The notes: generated by a model from the sequence alone, not told the origin. 29,021 nucleotides of DNA from an uncultured Collinsella sp. (GCA_958439425.1 CAUBVH010000020.1:1-29021), one strand, 5' to 3'. Positions 7,637 to 17,100 are shown, numbered from the stretch's first letter. A program made the numbers and translations.

Positions 7637-8599
7637 TTACTGTTCGCTCTTCGCGAGTGCCTGATCGATCAGTTTGTTGAGCGCCTCGCGCTGCTCAGCG
7701 GAGTTGATGCCGCCCATGATCGGCTCTCCCACAATGTTACCGTTCTGGTCGATCACGTAGGTGGTCGGGAACGAGTACAGGTTGGAGGTGAACTTTCCGG
7801 CCTCGCTGTCCGACTTAAACCAGATGTTCTTATACGTCACGCCCTTCTTGGAAAGCACGTCCTTGGCATCGGCCACCTCGTCTTTGTTGCCATCGAGCGT
7901 AAAGGAATTAACGCCCACGACCTGGCCGCCCTTCTCGGCAAGCTCCTTGTTGAGCTTCTCCAGATCGCCCAGCTCTCCCACGCACGGCTTGCAGGTGGTA
8001 AACCAGAAGTTCATGACGGTGACCTTGTTCTTGGAGAACAGCTCGTCGCTGTTTACATCGTTGCCGTCCAAGTCCTTGCCCTTAAAGCTGGGGAACTTCG
8101 TCTCCCCGCTCTCGCCGTTGGTCACGCCCGCGGTCGAGGCATCAACACTCTCCCCCTCGCCGGGCGTGCTGCCACATCCGGGGAACTCCTTCTCCAGCGC
8201 CATGAGCTTGTCCTCGATCTCCTTGACCTGCTGCGCGCCGGCCTTAAGCGTCTTAAGCTCGTCAGCCGCAAACTGATCCTTGGCGCCCTCGATGGTATCG
8301 AGCAAGAAGTCACCGTAGTTCTTGCCGTCCTCAATCATGGGAGTGTCTTTGTTGGCCGCAAGGAACACCTTTTCCCATAGGGCGTTATCGCTCGCAAAGA
8401 TCTCGTTTTCCTTTTGCAGCAGCTGCTGGTACAGCTTGGCCGCCTCCTCGGCGCTCGACGGCTTTTGCGCTATGAGCTCGGCAATCTGCGCATCGCCGCT
8501 CGTAGCATCCTTCGCGTCGCCCTTGGGGGCAGAGCACGCCGCGAGAGTCAGCGCCAGCACGGGCAGCATCAACAGAGCCGCAATTTTTGACAGTTTCAT
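7637..8599 (-). CDS. TlpA-like thioredoxin lipoprotein
   Basis: A 320-residue exported lipoprotein. The signal peptide ends in lipobox LAAC with Cys22 as the lipidated residue. Residues 30-160 are helical, charged and specific to this protein, ending in a Gly/Ser/Glu-rich linker. The C-terminal 150 residues form a TlpA/ResA-type thioredoxin fold: VTVMNFWFTTCKPCVGEL places the redox pair at Cys203 and Cys206, and FPTTYVIDQNGNIV holds the cis-Pro loop. The likely role is reduction of disulfides outside the membrane. The ATG at 8599 has GGAGG four bases upstream. It is the last gene of an operon, 35 bases after the membrane 4Fe-4S protein that could supply its electrons. Its partner substrate is not evident from this window. 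Confidence 0.93.
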   Translation of the reverse strand: MKLSKIAALLMLPVLALTLAACSAPKGDAKDATSGDAQIAELIAQKPSSAEEAAKLYQQLLQKENEIFASDNALWEKVFLAANKDTPMIEDGKNYGDFLLDTIEGAKDQFAADELKTLKAGAQQVKEIEDKLMALEKEFPGCGSTPGEGESVDASTAGVTNGESGETKFPSFKGKDLDGNDVNSDELFSKNKVTVMNFWFTTCKPCVGELGDLEKLNKELAEKGGQVVGVNSFTLDGNKDEVADAKDVLSKKGVTYKNIWFKSDSEAGKFTSNLYSFPTTYVIDQNGNIVGEPIMGGINSAEQREALNKLIDQALAKSEQ

Positions 8600-8634
8600 G
8601 GTTCCTCCGTTTATATCGAAACTTATATAGGTAC

Positions 8635-9546
8635 CTATTTGTTTTCGCAGGCTTGCGTGGACTGCGCGGGTTTGTCGCCCGTCACACCCAGCCCATAGCG
8701 AAAGCTAATAGCATCGACGGGGCACGCGCCCACGCATTTGCCGCAACGAATGCATTCGGCATGGTTGGGCGTACGCGTAACGTCCACGTCCATTTGACAC
8801 ACCTTGGCGCACTTGCCGCACGAGACGCATTTGCACTGGTCAACCTGGATCCCCAGCAAAGACACCTTGTTCATGAGCGCATAAAACGCACCGAGGGGGC
8901 AAATCCATTTGCAGAAGGGGCGGTAGAACAGCACGCTCAGCACCGCAACCGCAATGAGGATCGCGAGCTTCCAGGTAAAGAGCTTTCCCAGCGCGGAGCG
9001 GATTCCCACGTTCATGATGGACAGCGGAATCGCGCCCTCGAGCACACCCTGCGGGCAGATGTACTTGCAAAAGAACGGGTCGCCCATACCCACATCGTTA
9101 ACCACCAAGACGGGCAGCAGCACCACGGCAAACAGTAGCACGGCATACTTGATGTACGTGAGCGGCTTGAGCTTTTTCGTGGAGAGCTTTTTGCTGGGAA
9201 TCTTATGCAGAAGCTCTTGCAGCCATCCAAACGGACACAAAAAGCCGCATACAAAACGTCCCAGTAGCACGCCGATCAGAATGAGCGTTCCGGTGACGTA
9301 ATACGAAAAGCTGAACTTAGACGATCCCACCACCGACTGAAACGACCCGATGGGGCACGCACCCGAGGCCGCTGGACACGAGTAGCAGTTAAGCCCCGGC
9401 ACGCAGACGGCTTTGCCGGCTCCCTGGTAGATACCGCCCTTGGCAAAGTTAGGCAGGTGAATATTGGTCGCAAGCGTCGCCGCCGCCTGAATCAATCCAC
9501 GAAATCGCGCTAAAAGATGCGATGCAGTGTTTTTTCTTTTAACCAA
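8635..9546 (-). CDS. Polytopic membrane 4Fe-4S protein (NapH/CcoG-like)
   Basis: A 303-residue membrane protein with about four helices (near 83-100, 131-150, 170-186 and 193-209). C-x3-C-P motifs follow helices at Cys100-Cys104, Cys160-Cys164 and Cys212-Cys216. A Cys-rich segment lies at 48-64. The C-terminus carries two classical 4Fe-4S sites, CVSCGKCAKVC (240-250) and CIRCGKCVGACP (265-276). This is the fold of NapH/CcoG/NosR-type electron carriers that pass electrons from the cytoplasm to exported acceptors. The start is the TTG at 9546, which overlaps the end of the preceding CXXC gene and has GGAG ten bases upstream. The frame could run on to 9624, but that part would overlap the upstream gene almost entirely. 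Translational coupling is likely. Confidence 0.88.
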   Translation of the reverse strand: MVKRKNTASHLLARFRGLIQAAATLATNIHLPNFAKGGIYQGAGKAVCVPGLNCYSCPAASGACPIGSFQSVVGSSKFSFSYYVTGTLILIGVLLGRFVCGFLCPFGWLQELLHKIPSKKLSTKKLKPLTYIKYAVLLFAVVLLPVLVVNDVGMGDPFFCKYICPQGVLEGAIPLSIMNVGIRSALGKLFTWKLAILIAVAVLSVLFYRPFCKWICPLGAFYALMNKVSLLGIQVDQCKCVSCGKCAKVCQMDVDVTRTPNHAECIRCGKCVGACPVDAISFRYGLGVTGDKPAQSTQACENK

Positions 9547-9685
9547 TTCCGATACACTCCAAGCACAGCCTGATTGCCTTGGCCAGCACGGCATCTGCCT
9601 CGCCGCGCATAATGCCAAAGCCAACCATGGCTACCCCAACGATCAGCAAAGCCACCTGCGCCACAGGCTTAATCGCTTTGAACAA
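9539..9685 (-). CDS. Small CXXC membrane protein, CD1871A-like
   Basis: A 48-residue protein beginning with TTG at 9685. AAAGGAG (complement of 9694-9700) lies eight bases upstream, an excellent ribosome site. One hydrophobic segment covers about residues 8-25. It is followed by MRGEADAVLAKAIRLCLECI, in which Cys41 and Cys44 form a CLEC motif, and the chain ends in IGIG. This matches what I know of the CD1871A family of CXXC proteins: a single helix, then G-E-x2-x-V-L-x-K-A-I-x-x-CLECIGIG. It is the first gene of the operon with the 4Fe-4S and TlpA proteins and overlaps the 4Fe-4S gene by eight bases. A role in electron or thiol transfer is inferred from this context and not shown directly. 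Confidence 0.85.
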   Translation of the reverse strand: MFKAIKPVAQVALLIVGVAMVGFGIMRGEADAVLAKAIRLCLECIGIG

Positions 9686-9718
9686 TCTGACCACTCCTTT
9701 CGTTTCGCGACCCATTGG

Positions 9719-9748
9719 ACCATACCGACTATAAAATCCGTGTTAAGC
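9719..9748 (-). promoter_or_regulatory. Candidate promoter of the CXXC / 4Fe-4S / TlpA operon
   Basis: On the minus strand TTAACA (9748-9743) and TATGGT (9724-9719) are separated by 18 bases, near-consensus -35 and -10 elements. They lie about 34 bases before the TTG start at 9685. The region is only 89 bases long and also has to hold the promoter of the divergent response regulator, so a shared control site is likely. No clear direct repeats for the regulator could be picked out. Confidence 0.4.
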
Positions 9749-9774
9749 GCGAATGACTATGCAAGGAGAACGTT

Positions 9775-10449
9775 ATGCGCATCTTGGTCGTCGAGGACGA
9801 GCGGGCGCTGTGCGATGCGATCGCACGCAGCCTGCGCAACTTAGCCTATAGCGTCGACTGCTGCTACGACGGGCAGCAGGCCCTCGATCTGCTCGATGTC
9901 GAGACCTTTGATCTTGTCGTGCTCGACCTCAATCTCCCCCATGTCGACGGCATGACCGTGCTCAGGCAACTCAGGACAACTGATTGTGAGACCAAGGTGC
10001 TTGTGCTCTCGGCACGTGGCGAGGTCTCCGACAAGGTAGCGGGGCTCGATGCGGGCGCCAACGACTACCTCACCAAGCCGTTCCATCTTGACGAGCTGGC
10101 GGCACGCATACGCAGTCTCACGCTCAGGCGCTTTACGCAAAACGACGTTGTTCTAGCCTGTGGATTGTTGAGCTTTGACACCAAGGCGCGCCTCGCCTCC
10201 GTGGGCGGCGAGACCCTATCCCTCACGCGCAAGGAGACCGGCATCTTGGAATACCTGATGCTTAACCAGGGGCGGCCGGTGAGCCAGGAAGAGCTTATCG
10301 AGCATGTATGGGACAGCAGCGTCAACAGCTTTAGCAACGCAACCCGCGTTCATATCTCGTCGCTCCGCAAAAAGCTACGCAGCGCTTTGGGATACGATCC
10401 GATTCGCAATCGGATTGGAGAGGGCTACGTTATGGAGGATGGAGAATGA
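9775..10449 (+). CDS. OmpR-family response regulator
   Basis: A 224-residue two-component regulator. The receiver domain (1-115) has the acidic pair E7-D8, the phospho-acceptor Asp51 in VVLDLNLP and the conserved Lys101 in YLTKPF. The C-terminal winged-helix DNA-binding domain (about 125-222) contains LTRKETGILEYLMLN and NATRVHISSLRKKL, the recognition helix region. The ATG at 9775 has AAGGAG six bases upstream. It overlaps the kinase gene by four bases (ATGA), so the two are translationally coupled. It diverges from the CXXC/4Fe-4S/TlpA operon, and that operon is its most likely target, though this is inferred from position only. Confidence 0.95.
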   Translation: MRILVVEDERALCDAIARSLRNLAYSVDCCYDGQQALDLLDVETFDLVVLDLNLPHVDGMTVLRQLRTTDCETKVLVLSARGEVSDKVAGLDAGANDYLTKPFHLDELAARIRSLTLRRFTQNDVVLACGLLSFDTKARLASVGGETLSLTRKETGILEYLMLNQGRPVSQEELIEHVWDSSVNSFSNATRVHISSLRKKLRSALGYDPIRNRIGEGYVMEDGE

Positions 10450-11597
10450 AAGGGCTTTCGCTGCAATGGCGCATAACGATTATGACGGCACTGCTGACGT
10501 GTGCGGCATGCGTACTGACGAACTGCTTGGTCGGCTATACGGGCATGCGCTACATGGATGCCATCGGCAGCGACATCTCGGCCTTTAACGCAACCGGCGA
10601 AGATTCGCTCCAGGCGTTCGACCCAACGAAAGCGGCCCTCGATGACAAGGTCACAATCGTCGTAAATGACGCACAGGAGTCTTTTGGCACGACAGCCTGG
10701 TACATCACGGCTGGAGTCACACTCCTTGGCGGCGCGCTGGCATACTTTGTGAGCGGCCGTGCACTCAAACCGCTACGGGCTTTTGCAGCTCAGGTTGAGC
10801 GTGTGCAGCCTGACAACCTAAGCGAAATCAGACTCAATGAAGATGTGCCCACCGAGCTACAACGATGCAGCGCCTCTTTCAACGACATGATCGCTCGTCT
10901 TGGCGAAGGGTTCTCTGCACAGCGTCAGTTTACCGGCAACGCCGCACACGAGCTTCGCACCCCGCTCGCCCTTATGCAAGCACAGATTGAACTATTCATC
11001 TCCGAGCACTCCGGTTTGCAACCCGAAACAGCCGAGCTGCTCGGCCTGCTACAAGAACAAACTGAGCGGATGTCGCGGATGACCAAGGTGTTGCTCGAGA
11101 TGAGTGAGCTCCGCAGCGTTCCTTGCGAGGACGATGTTGAACTTGGTCCCTTGTCCGAAGAGGTCCTCACCGACCTTGCGCCACTTGCCGAAAATAAGGG
11201 CATAGCCCTCAATTGTGCTGGAGACGCTTTAGTAATCGGGAGCGACACGCTCCTCTATCGGCTGGTGTTTAACCTGGTCGAAAATGCCATCCGTTACAGC
11301 CGCCCCGGCTCGACTGTCAACGTCTCCATCTGCGACAACAACAGCCGCGTGTTCCTGCGAGTCGAGGACCAGGGCCCGGGAATACCCAAGCAGTACCACG
11401 AGAGCATCTTCCAACCGTTCTTTCGCCTGGATAAATCCCGCAGCAGGGCATACGGCGGCGCAGGACTCGGACTCGCGCTCGTTTGGGAGATTGCAGCGCT
11501 TCACGGTGGCGCTGTAGAGGTCGAAGCAAGTTCCGAGAACGGGACCACTATGCTCGCAAGCCTTCCAAAACGATCCGCAGCATTAACCGAACAGTAA
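10446..11597 (+). CDS. Sensor histidine kinase
   Basis: A 383-residue membrane kinase. A first helix at about 11-32 and a second at about 84-103 enclose a short 50-residue extracytoplasmic sensor. A HAMP-like linker (104-155) follows. The dimerisation box NAAHELRTPLAL has the phospho-accepting His168. The ATPase domain has the N box NLVENAIRYS, G1 box DQGPGIP and G2 box GAGLGLAL. The sensor has no cysteine pair, so a direct disulfide switch there is not evident, although Cys19, Cys22 and Cys27 lie in the first helix. The start codon overlaps the regulator stop. A bidirectional terminator follows the stop. Confidence 0.95.
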   Translation: MKGLSLQWRITIMTALLTCAACVLTNCLVGYTGMRYMDAIGSDISAFNATGEDSLQAFDPTKAALDDKVTIVVNDAQESFGTTAWYITAGVTLLGGALAYFVSGRALKPLRAFAAQVERVQPDNLSEIRLNEDVPTELQRCSASFNDMIARLGEGFSAQRQFTGNAAHELRTPLALMQAQIELFISEHSGLQPETAELLGLLQEQTERMSRMTKVLLEMSELRSVPCEDDVELGPLSEEVLTDLAPLAENKGIALNCAGDALVIGSDTLLYRLVFNLVENAIRYSRPGSTVNVSICDNNSRVFLRVEDQGPGIPKQYHESIFQPFFRLDKSRSRAYGGAGLGLALVWEIAALHGGAVEVEASSENGTTMLASLPKRSAALTEQ

Positions 11598-11604
11598 AAC
11601 GAAA

Positions 11605-11634
11605 GGGGTCCCGCACACGTTTGCGCGGGACCCC
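11605..11634. terminator. Bidirectional terminator between kinase and guaA
   Basis: GGGGTCCCGC (11605-11614) pairs with GCGGGACCCC (11625-11634) around a ten-base loop. It lies between two convergent genes. On the minus strand it is followed by TTTCGTTTT, and on the plus strand only by CTCCCTGTC, so it serves guaA better than the kinase. Confidence 0.8.
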
Positions 11635-11671
11635 CTCCCTGTCAATGCAATTCGCCCAAAAGAGTAGAAGC

Positions 11672-12652
11672 CTACTCCCACTCCACCGTGCCGACGGGCT
11701 TCGGCGTGAGGTCGTAGCACACGCGGCAGATGCCGGGAACCTCGGCGGTGACGCGGGCGGTAATGCGCTTGAGCAACGCCCAGTCGAGCTCAGGCACCTC
11801 GGCGGTCATGACATCGACGGTGTTGATGCAGCGGATGATACAGGGCCAATCGTAGGCGCGCTTGCCCTCGCGCACGCCGGTGGCGCGGAAGTCGGGCACG
11901 ACGGCAAAATACTGCCAGATGGTCAGACCCGCCTTGTCGATCTCCTCGCGCACGATCGCGTCGGCTTCGCGCAGCGCCTCAAGACGGTCGCGGGTGATGG
12001 CACCAAGGCAGCGGACGCCCAGGCCGGGACCGGGGAACGGCTGGCGCTCGACCATGTTCTCGGGCAGGCCGAGCTCGCGACCCACGACGCGGACCTCGTC
12101 CTTGTACAGCAGTTTGACGGGCTCGCAGAGCTCAAACTGCAGATCCTCGGGCAGACCGCCCACGTTGTGGTGAGCCTTCACGCCGTCTTGGGACTCAAGA
12201 ATGTCGGGATAGATGGTGCCCTGGGCGAGGAAACTGACCTCGTCGCCAACCTTGCGGGCCTCCTCCTCGAACACGCGGATAAACTCGGCACCGATGATCT
12301 TGCGCTTGGCCTCGGGCTCCTCGACGTCCACGAGCTTATCCAGGAAGCGATCGGTCGCGTCCACATAGACCAGGTTAGCGTCCATCTGGTTCTTGAAGAC
12401 GTCGATGACCTGTTCGCTCTCACCCTTGCGCATCAGGCCGTGGTTCACATGCACGCAAATGAGCTGCTTGCCGATGGCCTTGATGAGCAGGGCCGCGACA
12501 ACCGAACTGTCGACGCCGCCGGAAAGAGCCAGCAGGACCTTCTTGTCGCCGATCTGCTCGCGGATTGCAGCGACCTGCTCATCGATGAACACCTGGGCAA
12601 GTTCGGGAGTGGTGATACGCACCATGTCGTCGGGACGCTTGTTGGGATCCAT
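11672..12652 (-). CDS. guaA: GMP synthase, ATP-pyrophosphatase subunit without glutaminase domain
   Basis: The enzyme adenylates XMP and aminates it to GMP. These 326 residues hold the PP-loop SGGVDSS at 44-50, the QGTIYPDILES and HHNVGGLPEDLQFELCEPVK segments of the ATPase domain, and the C-terminal dimerisation domain with RQPFPGPGLGVRCLG and the tail DLTPKPVGTVEWE. The usual bacterial protein is 510-525 residues long with an N-terminal class I glutamine amidotransferase domain. That domain is absent here, and nothing upstream in the 297 bases to the next gene encodes it. The start is firm: ATG at 12652 with AAGGAG six bases upstream. It resembles the two-subunit form known from archaea, where a separate glutaminase supplies ammonia. 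Confidence 0.93.
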   Translation of the reverse strand: MDPNKRPDDMVRITTPELAQVFIDEQVAAIREQIGDKKVLLALSGGVDSSVVAALLIKAIGKQLICVHVNHGLMRKGESEQVIDVFKNQMDANLVYVDATDRFLDKLVDVEEPEAKRKIIGAEFIRVFEEEARKVGDEVSFLAQGTIYPDILESQDGVKAHHNVGGLPEDLQFELCEPVKLLYKDEVRVVGRELGLPENMVERQPFPGPGLGVRCLGAITRDRLEALREADAIVREEIDKAGLTIWQYFAVVPDFRATGVREGKRAYDWPCIIRCINTVDVMTAEVPELDWALLKRITARVTAEVPGICRVCYDLTPKPVGTVEWE

Positions 12653-12718
12653 GCAGAGCTCCTTCTCGGTTCGATGGAAATGCGCCGCGCGTATGCAGAC
12701 GCACCGTCATATGACCTC

Positions 12719-12747
12719 ATTATATGCAGAACGAGATACGTTTCCCA
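12719..12747 (-). promoter_or_regulatory. guaA: Candidate guaA promoter
   Basis: A perfect -10 hexamer TATAAT lies on the minus strand at 12724-12719. A weak -35 (TGGGAA, 12747-12742) sits 17 bases upstream. Transcription would begin about 60 bases before the ATG at 12652. No purine riboswitch fold was seen in that short leader. Confidence 0.5.
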
Positions 12748-12949
12748 TCGCTGCGACAGAGCTTTTTGCAGGGGCGGCAGTTTTTCTATATCCCAAGGTC
12801 AGCTAGACTTCGGTAGCCACCTTGGGAGCATCGCCAATAGACTCTTCCTTTATACGTTCGGCACAATCGTAGACGATACCCACAAATTCCAGTCCCGAGC
12901 AACAAGAGTACAATTGCTGCTAGTGTTGCCAGCTGTTGGGAGATGGAAG

Positions 12950-13954
12950 ATGGACTGCGATGGCTACCCATGCGTTCCCATGCCGTTGATGTGCACCGCC
13001 TTTGTGCCGGGGCAGATTGACGCTGCGGTTGCAGGCATTTCCGACCCCGATTCACGCGCCATCGCCACGGCAGAAGCGCTGTACTTTCGCGGACAGGCCG
13101 CACTCGCCGCCAAGACGGCGCACCCCTATCTTGACGTCACCGATCCCGCGCTGCGCTATTCCGCATGCTTTATCTGCGGATACGCCAGTCTGTCGCTCAA
13201 CCGTATCGCCGACGCCCGCCGGTGCCTTGCGGGCATCCTCGATACGCCGGCCGACGAGGAATCGCCCGCCGTCCACGCCACGCATATCCTGTTCGCCTCG
13301 GCCGCGAGCGTCCTGCTGCACTTGCCTTCCCCGTATTCTGCCGAAGAGTTTTATCCACTTGCGGCGCACCTACCCGAAGGCCTGCGACTGTTCGCCAGCT
13401 ACGTGATGGCGCACGCCTTGTATCTGCGCGGCGAATACGGCCGCAGCCTGGGCATGGCGGAAAACGCCCTAATTATGAAACAGGGAAGCTATCCCATCTC
13501 GGAACTGTTCCTGCACCTGGCAGCTTCCATGGCATGCATGAGCCTCAAGGACATCGACGCCGCAAAAGCGCATTTTGGAGCCGCTTGGGACATTGCGCGC
13601 CCCGACGGCCTTATCGAGCTCATTGGCGAGCACCACGGCCTTTTGCAGGGGCTCATCGAGGCATGCCTAAAAACGCAATACCCTGACGACTTCGCACGCA
13701 TCATCGAGATCACGTACCGCTTCAGCTACGGCTGGCGGCGCATCCACAACCCCGATTCGGGCGAGGACGTTGCCGACGATTTAACGACCACAGAGTTCAC
13801 CATGGCCATGCTCGCCTGCCGCGGATGGACCAACGCTGAAATCGCACGCCATATGGGAGTATCGCCGGGCACCGTCAAAAACCGCCTATCCGGCGTATAC
13901 GCAAAGCTTGGCATCGGCACACGCGCCGAGCTGGTCGCGCACATGTTGCGTTAG
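12950..13954 (+). CDS. LuxR-family transcriptional regulator
   Basis: A 334-residue regulator. The first 265 residues are helical and repeat-like (AEALYFRGQAALA, SACFICGYASLSLNRIADARRCLAGIL, FASYVMAHALYLRGEYGRSLGMAENALI), which suggests TPR-type helices as a sensor or partner-binding part. The C-terminal 57 residues (278-334) are a LuxR/GerE helix-turn-helix: LTTTEFTMAMLACRGWTNAE, then IARHMGVSPGTVKNRLSGVY with the recognition helix. There is no receiver domain. The frame is open far upstream on the antisense side of guaA, but the ATG at 12950 has GGGAG seven bases upstream. A possible -10 (TACAAT) lies at 12909-12914. It directly precedes the large surface-protein gene on the same strand and may control it, which is inference. 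Confidence 0.85.
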   Translation: MDCDGYPCVPMPLMCTAFVPGQIDAAVAGISDPDSRAIATAEALYFRGQAALAAKTAHPYLDVTDPALRYSACFICGYASLSLNRIADARRCLAGILDTPADEESPAVHATHILFASAASVLLHLPSPYSAEEFYPLAAHLPEGLRLFASYVMAHALYLRGEYGRSLGMAENALIMKQGSYPISELFLHLAASMACMSLKDIDAAKAHFGAAWDIARPDGLIELIGEHHGLLQGLIEACLKTQYPDDFARIIEITYRFSYGWRRIHNPDSGEDVADDLTTTEFTMAMLACRGWTNAEIARHMGVSPGTVKNRLSGVYAKLGIGTRAELVAHMLR

Positions 13955-14109
13955 CGACCGGGCTGCCAAGCGCATCGAACGCGTTCCGGAACCCGGCGCT
14001 TCGCTCGATCAATTTGGACATTTTGACCCTTGAACGGCACTACCGCCACGAAGCGTCTTCTCGCAAAATTGGATTATTTCCACCGATATTTGCGGGATGG
14101 GAGCCCAAG

Positions 14110-17100
14110 ATGCTTGATCGCCGTTCGTTACTTGTTGCCGGAGCGTCCTCACTAGCGAGCATCATGTTGCCTCGCGTGCCGGGAAGCGAAAATGCCTTCC
14201 TGCTGCCGTTCGCGCCCACCGCGGCCTATGCCGACGAAAAAGACCCCTTCAGGGTGCTCGTTCTCTCGCGCACCATGTTTGGTGTGGTCGTGGTCGACGT
14301 CGCCAACAAGAATATGCCCATCAAGGGAGCGCAGGTCACGCTCACGTCGCGCTACGCCGCAGGCAAGCAGCTCGCCGCCACGACCGATGACGAAGGCACC
14401 GCCATCTTTGAGATTGCCTCGCTTTCGGAAGGCTACGTAGACGAGGCAAAGCTCCTTGACGCGTACGACTTTAACGGCGGCATCTCCATTAGCATGGCGG
14501 GCTACCGCGATGTCGAGATTCCCCTTGCGCGTATCCAGGGCGGCACCGCCATAACCGCGCCCACGCGTCCGCTTTCCGACGGCGAGCCGTACTTCCGCCA
14601 GCTCACATTCGACGAATGGGACATCCAGTACGCTGAAGCCACGTTCATGGCATTGCCGAAGGACGACACGGCAAACGAGCAGCCCGATACGCACGCATTT
14701 ACCGTGCAGGCTCATCTGCCGCAGGGCGGGCAGGCAACATTGCATATCAATAAAGTGATGCCCGCTGCGGGCAGCTCAACCGAAACCGTCACGCAGATTG
14801 GTCAGATCAAGGCCAGCGCATCGAGCGCGGATAATCTGGCGACGTTCACACTCGAAGACAAGTTCCTCGATGCAGCGTCGAGCCTTCTGGAAGAAGGATG
14901 CAAGCTGCGCTTTGTCCTCGACTACCAGGACAAAACCTACACGCTCTCCTCCCCCATGGCCGTTGTTACCGCGCCGGCGGCAAAGGCGGAATCCGGATCG
15001 ACCACTATCGTCCCCACCACTATGGACCAAGAGATCACTCCGTTTGATTTCCCCGCATCGTTTCCCGGCATCGGTGGTAATAAGTTCACGTGCTGGATGC
15101 CCTCGTTCCCCATTCTGTTCGATTTCTCGTTTGCCGGGTACGTACTGTTTGGCGGAGGATACAAACCAGCCAGCTATATGAACGATTCGGGCAACCCTGA
15201 TCCGGAATACTGGAAGAAATCGCCGCGTGAGTCGGGCGCCAAGCAGGCAAACCGCTACCTCGACGAGATGGAGGGGAAGTGGAATCAGTACAAGAGTATG
15301 AGTGCCGGTTCGGGCACCGATCCAAGAAACACCAAGCTCCTTCGCCACCATTGCACGCCGCTGTTCACGATGGATATCGCCACACAGCTGTACGGCTCGC
15401 TCGCCTACGATTGGGTGGGCAAAACCTGGGGTAACAACAACGACCCTGCATACGGCAATATTAAGGCCCTCTTCCAGGTAAGAACTGACCTCAATTGGAC
15501 CGAGCAGTTTACCCTAGGACCGGTGCCATTTTTCCTAAACGTCAACCCTTGGGTGCTGGCGAAGCTGGCGCTCGCTGTGGGTGCCCACACGCACGGCAGC
15601 GGCGCGGCGTTTTTCAAGAACATTTCGCTCGACTATTCCAACACGTCGGGCTCGTTCACCATCCAGATCGGACTTGCCGTCACCTTTGGAGCCGGCGTTG
15701 CAGGCGTCGCTTCGTCTGCCGTGCGCGGTGCCGCATCCCTCACGCTGTTCATTGGGTACGAGAAGGCAGATGGACACCAGCTTCCGCGGCTGCGCGTGGG
15801 TGCAGACGTCGATGTCGATGTGATACTCCAGTTCGTAATGTTCAAGTGGACCACCAAGGCTTGGTCGGGGTCGTGGCCCACACTCATCGATTCGTGGAAT
15901 ATGTCGGTGAACAATGACGACCGGTATGTGCCCCAACGCTCTGAGCTGGCATTGGGTGGAGATACGCCTTACACGCTGGATGCCTGCTTCGGCACGCCCG
16001 GCAACACCGAGGCAGGTGGTGTGCCGCAGTTTATCGCGTCGGCCACCATCGTCACCAATTCCGAGCTGCTCGCACGCGCCGAGGTTGCAGCCGCCGCGAT
16101 AAACGTCGCGCCTGTCGTGCGCGATTGGGATCAAGCGGTCACGCGCATTGAGCTCGAGGCGGATGCAGAAAGCGACGACACGGGACAGGTTGAGCATTTC
16201 GTCCACGCACTGATGGAAAACGACGAAAACGCCGCGCCGATGTATGAGTACACCTACATCGGTCAGTCAACGAACGCCGTTGCGGACCCGAACGCCAATT
16301 CTGCCGGCGTGTCGGAGGACGAGCGTGGCGGCATAAAACCCTCGAGCGACAACGTGCTGTTTTCCGGCGTGCTCAGCGAAGCCCACATGAAGCTAACGAT
16401 GATTGCCGGCGTAGAATGCCTGTTCCGTATCGCCTCGGTGCGCTACGGCGACAATGGCCGCTCGCGCCTGGTGGTGCACACAAAGGCAAACGGCACGTGG
16501 TCCGCTCCCACGCCCGTGGACTTTCCCCTTGGGTTTGGCGAGGGCGACGTGGAGCGCGACGGCATATTCGATTACGACTTCGACGTGGTGGAATATACGG
16601 ACGGAAGAGGAAACCAGGACGCCTACGTGCTGCTGGTCTCGGGCGAGCGCCCCGCCGGCAACAACACCCTTTTCGATACGGCAAGCACAGCCGGCATACT
16701 GTCCGTTGTGCGCCTGCGCATAAGTAATGACGAGATCCGCGTGGTGTCGCATACGTCATGGCGCAGCATCTCGCGCGGCCGCCTGCAAGAGGATGGCTAC
16801 CATTGCCTGCAGTGCCCGCGCATCACGGCAGGCAAGACGCTGGTCGACGGACGCCTGTCGGGTGCCTACCTCCACCGCCGCGGAACCACCGCAGAGAAGG
16901 CGCTCGGCAGCGAGGCCGAGGTTGCGCTGGAATGCTTTACCCTGTGGTCGGATGATTTGGGCGACAGCCTGACGTTCCGCCAAGTTCTTCGCTTTCCGCA
17001 GGCACCGTCGAGTATCGAGCTGAGCGAGCCCGAGAATATCAACGGCAAAATGGTGGTGCCCGTTGCGTACGAGACCGCAGACGGTTGCGGCTGCGCATCG

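Noticed and set aside
9547..9624. N-terminal extension of the 4Fe-4S protein to 9624
   Set aside because: The extension would overlap most of the CXXC gene in another frame and lacks membrane or cluster motifs. The TTG at 9546 is preceded by GGAG.
11483..12949. Long upstream extension of the LuxR-type regulator frame, antisense to guaA
   Set aside because: The extra 489 codons lie opposite guaA and across its promoter. A good ribosome site and ATG at 12950 give a normal regulator size.
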